Source: Pseudobutyrivibrio sp. UBA1225 (GTDB taxonomy: Bacteria > Bacillota > Clostridia > Lachnospirales > Lachnospiraceae). Taken from it: a stretch of DNA of 54,904 nt. This document shows positions 49,440 to 54,904 of this stretch, piece after piece. The position numbers and the translations under genes were made by a program. A model generated the notes under the pieces. The model searched no databases and had not been told where the DNA came from. It worked only from the letters and a program-made list of their open reading frames with translations. The DNA is taken from positions 305 to 55,208 of the forward strand of contig DBWZ01000055.1 in NCBI GenBank assembly GCA_002309345.1, read 5' to 3'. The first letter of the stretch is position 1. The number at the start of each line of letters is the position of its first letter.

Positions 49440-49489
49440 ATGTTATAAATGTGATAATGTTGTTAAAACATTTATCTAATTTATAACAT
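49440..49489. promoter_or_regulatory. 11-bp inverted repeat spanning the surface-protein promoter
   Basis: ATGTTATAAAT (49440-49450) and ATTTATAACAT (49479-49489) form a perfect inverted repeat with a 28-bp spacer. One arm covers the -10 element and the other lies next to the ribosome binding site. It may be an operator or a leader hairpin. Confidence 0.6.
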
Positions 49490-49513
49490 ACGCCCTTTTA
49501 ATTCCCCTGTCAA
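49485..49513 (-). promoter_or_regulatory. promoter of the surface protein-sortase operon
   Basis: On the minus strand a perfect TTGACA (49508-49513), a 17-bp spacer and TATGTT (49485-49490). Confidence 0.65.
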
Positions 49514-49574
49514 TTAGCTTTTTACTTCTTAATTAAAATTAGCTTTAAAGATTGCAAAGCAAGTAAATAACCAC

Positions 49575-49611
49575 AAAACCTCTATCTCTTAATTTGAGAT
49601 AGAGGTTTTAT
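49575..49611. terminator. terminator after glyA
   Basis: AAAACCTCTATCTC (49575-49588) and GAGATAGAGGTTTT (49596-49609) form a 14-bp stem with T-runs on both sides. It ends the ilvE-GGDEF/EAL-glyA unit. Confidence 0.88.
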
Positions 49612-49669
49612 TGTTCACATATTATTAATTCTTACTTGGTTCGCTGATCTTTCCCAAAAGCATTGTATT

Positions 49670-50935
49670 TTACAACTCTGCCTTAAATTCAGCATCACCA
49701 GGAAGTGGATATTTGTCTGTGAGAGACTTGATAATAGCTCTTGCTTTTTCTACCCCTGCCTCGCCTTCTTTGATAACAACTGCGATTGCCTCTGCAACCT
49801 GATCAAAGTCAGCTTCCTTAAGTCCACGAGTAGTTGCAGCTGGTGTACCAAGACGGATACCAGATGTAACGAATGGTGACTTAGGATCATTTGGAATAGT
49901 GTTTTTATTTGCAGTAATGTGTGCATCATCAAGAAGCTTTTCAACAACCTTACCTGTAAGCTCGAATGGTGTTAAGTCGATGAGCATTAAGTGATTGTCT
50001 GTTCCATCAGAAACGATTTTGATGCCTCTGTCCTGTAGGCCTTTGCAAAGTGCCTGAGCATTCTTAACAACCTGCTTGCCGTACTCTTTGAAAGCTGGAT
50101 CTAAAGCTTCCTTGAAGCAAACAGCCTTACCTGCTAAGACATGCATCAAAGGACCACCCTGGATACCTGGGAATACTGCCTTGTTGAAGTTGAACTTTTC
50201 GTTGGCTTCTGCTGTGGCCATAATCATACCACCTCTTGGTCCACGAAGAGTCTTGTGAGTTGTTGTTGTAACGATATCAGCGTATGGCACTGGGCTCTCG
50301 TGTACGCCTGCTGCAACAAGACCTGCAATGTGAGCCATATCTACGAAAAGAACTGCGCCAACCTTGTCACAGATTTCTCTAAATCTCTTGAAATCAATCT
50401 TGCGGCAGTAAGCTGATGCGCCAGCAATAATCATCTTTGGCTTGCAATCTAATGCTATTTTCTCAACCTCATCGTAATCGATAAAGCCTTGATCGTTAAC
50501 CCCGTAAGGTACAATGTTGAAGTAAACACCTGAGAAGTTGGCTGGTGAACCATGTGTAAGGTGTCCGCCGTGATCGAGATTCATACCCATTACAGTGTCA
50601 CCTGGCTGAAGAACTGCGAACTGAACTGCCATGTTAGCCTGTGCACCTGAATGTGGCTGAACGTTAACATACTCGCAGCCGAAAAGCTCTTTTGCTCTTT
50701 CTCTAGCAAGCTCCTCAACAACGTCTACCTCTTGGCATCCGCCGTAGTAACGCTTTCCAGGATAACCCTCAGCATATTTGTTGGTGAGGACTGAGCCCAT
50801 TGCAGACATAACTGCAGGTGAAACCCAGTTTTCAGAAGCGATGAGCTCGATGTGCTCTGACTGACGATTGTATTCTTTTACAATAGCCTCTGCAACTTCT
50901 GGATCAGTGTTTTTGATGTCCTTTAATGTGTACAT
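49670..50935 (-). CDS. glyA: serine hydroxymethyltransferase
   Basis: Full-length SHMT (421 aa), which interconverts serine and glycine with tetrahydrofolate. The PLP lysine lies in TTTHKTLRGPRGG. Other family motifs are ELIASENWVSPAV, GYPGKRYYGG, VQPHSGAQAN and VDMAHIAGLVAAG. AGGGA precedes the ATG. It follows the GGDEF/EAL gene by 57 bp on the same strand with only a weak hairpin between them, so read-through is plausible. A strong terminator follows. Confidence 0.97.
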   Translation of the reverse strand: MYTLKDIKNTDPEVAEAIVKEYNRQSEHIELIASENWVSPAVMSAMGSVLTNKYAEGYPGKRYYGGCQEVDVVEELARERAKELFGCEYVNVQPHSGAQANMAVQFAVLQPGDTVMGMNLDHGGHLTHGSPANFSGVYFNIVPYGVNDQGFIDYDEVEKIALDCKPKMIIAGASAYCRKIDFKRFREICDKVGAVLFVDMAHIAGLVAAGVHESPVPYADIVTTTTHKTLRGPRGGMIMATAEANEKFNFNKAVFPGIQGGPLMHVLAGKAVCFKEALDPAFKEYGKQVVKNAQALCKGLQDRGIKIVSDGTDNHLMLIDLTPFELTGKVVEKLLDDAHITANKNTIPNDPKSPFVTSGIRLGTPAATTRGLKEADFDQVAEAIAVVIKEGEAGVEKARAIIKSLTDKYPLPGDAEFKAEL

Positions 50936-50992
50936 TACATTCCCTTTCTATTTCTTAATAATAGTAGTTGTATGTGAACCGTCCTGCGGTTG

Positions 50993-53632
50993 TCACTGAA
51001 GATATCTGCCCTCAAACTCACCTCGCGGAAGTGGCTTGTCAAAGAAGAATCCCTGGGCAAGGTTTACAGAAAACTTTCCAATCATATCTACCTGCTTGTC
51101 GTACTCAACACCCTCGACGCAAACATCCACGTCAAGTGAATCAGCAAGCTCAGATATCGTTTTAACAAAAGCTTCTGAAAAAGTATCCGACCCCATGTCA
51201 GAAACAAAAGCTCGGTCGATTTTGATTGTGTCTATCGGCATGCTGCGGATGTAATTTAGCGAAGAATAACCGGTACCAAAATCATCCAAAGCAACGCGAC
51301 ATCCAAGTGCTCTGATTGCCTCAAGAAGCTTGACCATTCTGTCCATCTCGTTGATTGCCAGTGACTCTGTGACCTCGAAAGTAAGATTCTTTGGGTCGAT
51401 AGCTGTAATCTGAAGAGCGTGATTGATCCTGTCTAGGATGTCTGGCTGCGTAAGCTGGACAACAGAAAGATTGACATTAACCTTGTATTCTGGATGACCG
51501 AAGTCGTTCCAGTGCTTGCAACTTTTGGCTGCTTCGATTAGTACATGCTCTCCGATGGCGTTGATAAGCTTAAGTCGCTCGGCCTGTGGAATGAATTGAT
51601 CTGGAAGCACAAGACCATACTCTGGAGAATTCCATCTGACAAGTGCCTCTGCACCACAGCAGGTTGGAACTCCTTCAACAAATTCCATGATAGGCTGATA
51701 GTAGACTTCGAATTCCTTGCAGCCTTCCTCAACAGCCTTGCGCATAGCCTGCTCCATCTTGACCTTTTCTGCTATGTAAACATCTGATTCTTCGTTGTAG
51801 TATTCAAATCGATTCTTGCCCTTAATTTTGGCGCCGTGTAAAGCGATATTTAATCTGGTAAGAATACTTGAAGAATCTGTAATATCAGCAGGTGCCTTGA
51901 CGCAGCCCATACTGATTGTGCAATAGTATTCCTGGCCGTTTAACGTCCAAGGATTATCAAAAAGATTCATTATGCGCTTGATAATGAAATCTAGGTTGTC
52001 GTAGTTTTCGTGGTCTACAAGAACAGCAAACTCGTCGCCGCCAACTCGATAGCACTTGCCCTTGATAGAGGAAATATCGTTGATACTGTGAGCAATGTAC
52101 TCTAGCAAATCGTCACCCACCTGATAGCCCAAGCCCTCGTTGACACTGGCGAAATCGTCCAAATCTATCATCAAAACAGCAAACTGTTTGCCAAGAGTTG
52201 TGGCAACATGATATTCCATGGCGATATCCTTTTCGCAAGCCTGCCTGTTGTAAAGGCCTGTAAGGATATCCTCCTGCGCCTGCTTTTCTACCTTTTTTTG
52301 GTAGATACGTAAATCGGTGGTATCGTAGAAGGTGATTAATCTGACATCTCGCTCGTCCACCCACTTGATGTTGTTGACGGAAATATCAAACCACTTGCCT
52401 GAACCGTTGGCAGAATATCCGTTGAGCTCTGGCAAATCGTATCGCTTGTCAAAGATGATTTCCTCGATGGCGATTCTATCGATTTCGTTTTCAAACATCC
52501 TTTCAAAGGTCTCGTTGGTGTAAAGCATTTGATTTTCATTGAGATCTGCCACAACTACACCATAGCCTGCATTACGCAAAATTGCCTCTAGGGCATTATA
52601 AGAACTAGCCAAAGAATTGGTGGTAATCTTTTTGACTAGTATTGTATGCAAAATTCGTTTGACATCATTTGCAAAACGCAAATCGTCAACGCTCCACTTT
52701 CTATCCTTGCCCACTGAAAGCAAGCAAAGATACATCGCCGTCGAGTCGTTTATATTTATAGGAAGAAAGATTCCTGCTTTGATTCCATTTTTTGCAAAAA
52801 ATATTTCGAACACTTCTGGCAGTGTTGCATCAGATGAAATGGTGTAAGGCTTGCCATTCATAAAAGGAAGCTCAAGTGTTGTAGCTCCACTGAAGGTATC
52901 CTTAAGTGATTCTCCACCTGCGTCAACCCACTCAGAAATCAAATCAACTGAAATGCCATCTTCTGCAATCTGAAGAAGGGCTGTATGGGTGCAATCTATG
53001 TAAATACCTGACTCTTCAATAATGTCTTTGGAAGTCTCGGCAAAGGAATTGTCGGACTCCATATGACGAAGGATATCCGTCATGATTTCGTTTTTGTGAA
53101 GTCGGTACTCGATTTCTTTTTCAACGTCCTTTTCCTTTGAAAGCTCTTGTCTAAGAGCAAAGCTTCTCATCTTTTCTGCAAAATAGTATCTGGTGAGAGT
53201 TTCAATCAAAGAAATAGCCTTTTCAAATGCCTCGCTTGTAGTCATGCGAAGCCCCTCCGGAATATGCTTGCCTTCTGGAATACGAGTCTTGTCTAATCCA
53301 AAACAAAGCCAAACGCCAAGTAATTTCCCGTGAGTATCCCTAATAGCAACGCCCCTATACATAAGAAATTCCTCTGTGCCAAAGCGCTCCACAATATTCT
53401 CTGCAACGCCATCCACAAAGGAATCTAAAATCTCTCGTCTCAGCTCTGGTGTAAAATTTGCATCAACATAATCCTCCTCAGACTTGGTGCCTGAGAAGGA
53501 TGTGATTTGACCATGAATCTTACCAACGCACATGATATACATGTCGTTAGTCTTGCAGAAAACATCCTGCAATGATTGCATATCGTCTGTGTTAAAATCC
53601 AATTCAAAATTTACTCTACAACTGTTGTCCAT
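50993..53632 (-). CDS. cyclic-di-GMP protein: GAF, PAS, GGDEF and EAL domains
   Basis: An 879-aa cytoplasmic signalling protein. Residues 1-160 resemble a PocR/GAF-like sensor. A coiled linker (160-190), a GAF domain (about 190-335), a PAS domain (about 345-440), a GGDEF domain with an intact GGDEF at 531-535, and an EAL domain (about 620-875) follow. The EAL domain has EAL at 662-664, NVNLS, FEVTES, DDFGTG at 783-788, TIKIDR, VEGVE and QGFFFDKPLP. All main catalytic motifs look intact, so it may make and degrade c-di-GMP. There is no membrane segment. It starts 22 bp inside ilvE (GAGG 11 nt upstream), which indicates coupling to branched-chain amino-acid metabolism genes. Confidence 0.93.
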   Translation of the reverse strand: MDNSCRVNFELDFNTDDMQSLQDVFCKTNDMYIMCVGKIHGQITSFSGTKSEEDYVDANFTPELRREILDSFVDGVAENIVERFGTEEFLMYRGVAIRDTHGKLLGVWLCFGLDKTRIPEGKHIPEGLRMTTSEAFEKAISLIETLTRYYFAEKMRSFALRQELSKEKDVEKEIEYRLHKNEIMTDILRHMESDNSFAETSKDIIEESGIYIDCTHTALLQIAEDGISVDLISEWVDAGGESLKDTFSGATTLELPFMNGKPYTISSDATLPEVFEIFFAKNGIKAGIFLPININDSTAMYLCLLSVGKDRKWSVDDLRFANDVKRILHTILVKKITTNSLASSYNALEAILRNAGYGVVVADLNENQMLYTNETFERMFENEIDRIAIEEIIFDKRYDLPELNGYSANGSGKWFDISVNNIKWVDERDVRLITFYDTTDLRIYQKKVEKQAQEDILTGLYNRQACEKDIAMEYHVATTLGKQFAVLMIDLDDFASVNEGLGYQVGDDLLEYIAHSINDISSIKGKCYRVGGDEFAVLVDHENYDNLDFIIKRIMNLFDNPWTLNGQEYYCTISMGCVKAPADITDSSSILTRLNIALHGAKIKGKNRFEYYNEESDVYIAEKVKMEQAMRKAVEEGCKEFEVYYQPIMEFVEGVPTCCGAEALVRWNSPEYGLVLPDQFIPQAERLKLINAIGEHVLIEAAKSCKHWNDFGHPEYKVNVNLSVVQLTQPDILDRINHALQITAIDPKNLTFEVTESLAINEMDRMVKLLEAIRALGCRVALDDFGTGYSSLNYIRSMPIDTIKIDRAFVSDMGSDTFSEAFVKTISELADSLDVDVCVEGVEYDKQVDMIGKFSVNLAQGFFFDKPLPRGEFEGRYLQ

Positions 53633-54675
53633 CCATACTTGTCCTCGAGCCTACCCCATTGGATACCAGTTAAAGTATCATAAAGCTTTTGAGTTAACTC
53701 GCCAGTTTTACCTCCATTTATTACAACAACATCATCCACATAACGGAGTTCTCCAACTGGAGAGATAACTGCTGCTGTTCCTGTACCGAAGACTTCTTCA
53801 AGCTTGCCCTCGTGAGCAGCCTTCATAAGATCGTCAATTGCAAGTCGCTCCTCGCGAACTGTATAACCCCAATCCTTAAGTAGGTGAATCATTGAATCTC
53901 TAGTAACACCTGGAAGAACTGTTCCAACTGTAGGAGCCGTCCAAATCTCACCATCTATCTTGAACATGATGTTCATAGTACCAACTTCTTCAACGTACTT
54001 GCGCTCATTGCCGTCAAGCCATAAAACCTGAGAATAACCAAGCTTTTCAGCCTTAACCTGACCAGCGATTGAGCCTGCATAGTTGCCACCGCATTTGGTG
54101 AATCCAGTACCGCCTGCAACTGCTCTTACTAGTTCATTTTCTACTAAAATCTTGACTGGGTCAAGACCTGTTGCGTAATATGCGCCAACTGGACAGCAAA
54201 GAATCATGAACTTGTATGACTTAGCCATGTGAACACCAAGTGCTGACTCTGTAGCAAACATAAATGGTCTTATATAAAGGGAGGTATCTTTTTCAGATGG
54301 TACCCACGCCTCTTCTGTCTTAACTAACGCTTTGATAGCCTGTACAAAATCTTCGACAGGGAAAGCTGGCATGCAAAGTCTCTCGTTGGATTTAATCATT
54401 CTCTTTGCATTCATCTCTGGTCTGAAGAGTTGAATCTTGCCGTCTTCACGACGATATGCCTTCAAGCCTTCGAATGTTTCCTGAGCGTAGTGAAGTGTCA
54501 TACATGCTGGGTCAAGCTCGATTGGTCCCTCTGGGACGATTCTAGCATCATGCCATCCTATATCTCTGTCCCAATCACAAATGAACATGTAATCAGTCAT
54601 GTACTTTCCAAAACCAAGGTTGTCCCAATCTGGCTTTTCCTTTAATTTTTCGCGTTTTTCAAATCTGATTTCCAT
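53611..54675 (-). CDS. ilvE: branched-chain amino acid aminotransferase
   Basis: A 354-aa class IV PLP aminotransferase of the BCAT type, which interconverts leucine, isoleucine and valine with their keto acids. Visible motifs include QETFEGLKAYRREDG, RPFMFATESALGVH, KCGGNYAGSIAGQVKAEKLG, VLWLDGNERKYVEEVGTMN and the PLP-phosphate-binding VLPGVTRDS. GGAGGCTAAAGAAAG precedes the ATG. It has its own promoter and overlaps the GGDEF/EAL gene by 22 bp, making it the first gene of that unit. Confidence 0.96.
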   Translation of the reverse strand: MEIRFEKREKLKEKPDWDNLGFGKYMTDYMFICDWDRDIGWHDARIVPEGPIELDPACMTLHYAQETFEGLKAYRREDGKIQLFRPEMNAKRMIKSNERLCMPAFPVEDFVQAIKALVKTEEAWVPSEKDTSLYIRPFMFATESALGVHMAKSYKFMILCCPVGAYYATGLDPVKILVENELVRAVAGGTGFTKCGGNYAGSIAGQVKAEKLGYSQVLWLDGNERKYVEEVGTMNIMFKIDGEIWTAPTVGTVLPGVTRDSMIHLLKDWGYTVREERLAIDDLMKAAHEGKLEEVFGTGTAAVISPVGELRYVDDVVVINGGKTGELTQKLYDTLTGIQWGRLEDKYGWTTVVE

Positions 54676-54730
54676 CTTTCTTTAGCCTCCAAATTACAAC
54701 TACATATAATACTGATTTATAATCTTCTCC

Positions 54731-54759
54731 ATTATCTAACTTTTTTTCCGTCGCGTCAA
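54731..54759 (-). promoter_or_regulatory. ilvE promoter
   Basis: On the minus strand TTGACG (54754-54759), a 17-bp spacer and GATAAT (54731-54736). Confidence 0.65.
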
Positions 54760-54825
54760 CACTTTAGCGTACTAAATTATTAACTATTCTTTCTATAATT
54801 CACAGTTTACAAATATTTTTAAAAA

Positions 54826-54904
54826 GGCAGCAGCCCCCGGCCCACACCCGCTATGTACCCGGCCCGCCCCGCCCTCCTTCCAGCCCCAGGGGGACCTGCT
54901 GACA
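54826..54904. other. abruptly G+C-rich terminal 79 bp
   Basis: By hand count about three quarters of these bases are G or C, against a strongly A+T-rich flank ending in AAATATTTTTAAAAA. The tract holds CAGCAGCCCCC near its left end and GGGGGACCTGCTG near its right end, a near-inverted repeat. It looks like foreign or chimeric sequence at a contig end. No gene is visible. Confidence 0.6.

Noticed and set aside
50970..50992. Terminator between the GGDEF/EAL gene and glyA
   Set aside because: GACAACCG/CGGTTCAC can pair, but the stem is short and no T-run follows, so I did not call it.

Overview
The window looks like chromosomal DNA of a low-G+C, strictly anaerobic Firmicute. A Lachnospiraceae relative of Butyrivibrio/Pseudobutyrivibrio fits best. 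The supporting signs are pyruvate:ferredoxin oxidoreductase, a DUF5685 protein, a cytoplasmic GH120-type xylosidase locus, a GH133-type debranching enzyme, AGGAGG ribosome binding sites, and perfect TTGACA/TATAAT promoters. The genus is an inference. I see no rRNA, tRNA, CRISPR array, phage module or transposase gene.

Layout. 1-9.5 kb: 5' part of nifJ, guaB, an amino-acid ABC transporter with a MocR-type regulator beside it, a divergent ECF vitamin-uptake S component, and aspS. 9.7-13.3 kb: an unrecognised coiled-coil-like protein, a Fur-family protein with an unusual cysteine cluster, a DtxR-type metalloregulator whose own promoter carries a DtxR-like box, and a zinc-ribbon membrane protein/DUF5685 pair. 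13.4-19.4 kb: a two-lipoprotein operon, an SGNH hydrolase, udk, pepT, a small conserved protein and ychF. 19.5-23.2 kb: a remodelled stretch with a 5'-truncated AAA ATPase (DUF4143 type), two methyltransferases, a lipoprotein and three copies of a short inverted-repeat (REP/MITE-like) element. One of these sits exactly at the truncation. 23.3-26 kb: a YtrA-type GntR regulator, an ABC transporter and a TraX-like protein behind a strong operator.

26-32.9 kb: a xylo-oligosaccharide locus with a solute-binding protein, two permeases and a GH120 beta-xylosidase on one strand and a divergent AraC regulator. A 21-bp-phased direct repeat lies in front of the transport promoter. 33-35.9 kb: two lipoproteins, small membrane and XRE regulator genes, and an N-terminal remnant of sfsA. 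35.8-41.4 kb: a pair of half-size ABC exporters (CydDC-like architecture) and a GH133 glycogen-debranching-type enzyme. 41.5-49.4 kb: a stand-alone hypB, a secreted transglutaminase-like protein, and a 1719-residue LAKTG surface protein with its own sortase. 49.6-54.7 kb: ilvE, a GGDEF/EAL protein overlapping it, and glyA. The last 79 bp are abruptly G+C-rich and look like a contig-end artefact.

The most interesting signals are: (i) a near-identical long palindromic operator at the ytr-like operon and at the distant lipoprotein operon, suggesting one YtrA-type regulon linked to the cell envelope; (ii) a Fur-family regulator with seven cysteines in 24 residues in place of the usual histidine-rich metal site; (iii) a MocR regulator whose PLP-binding lysine is arginine, next to an ECF S component; (iv) the short inverted-repeat family and the deletion scar it marks; (v) the AraC half-sites and intercistronic double hairpin of the xylosidase locus.
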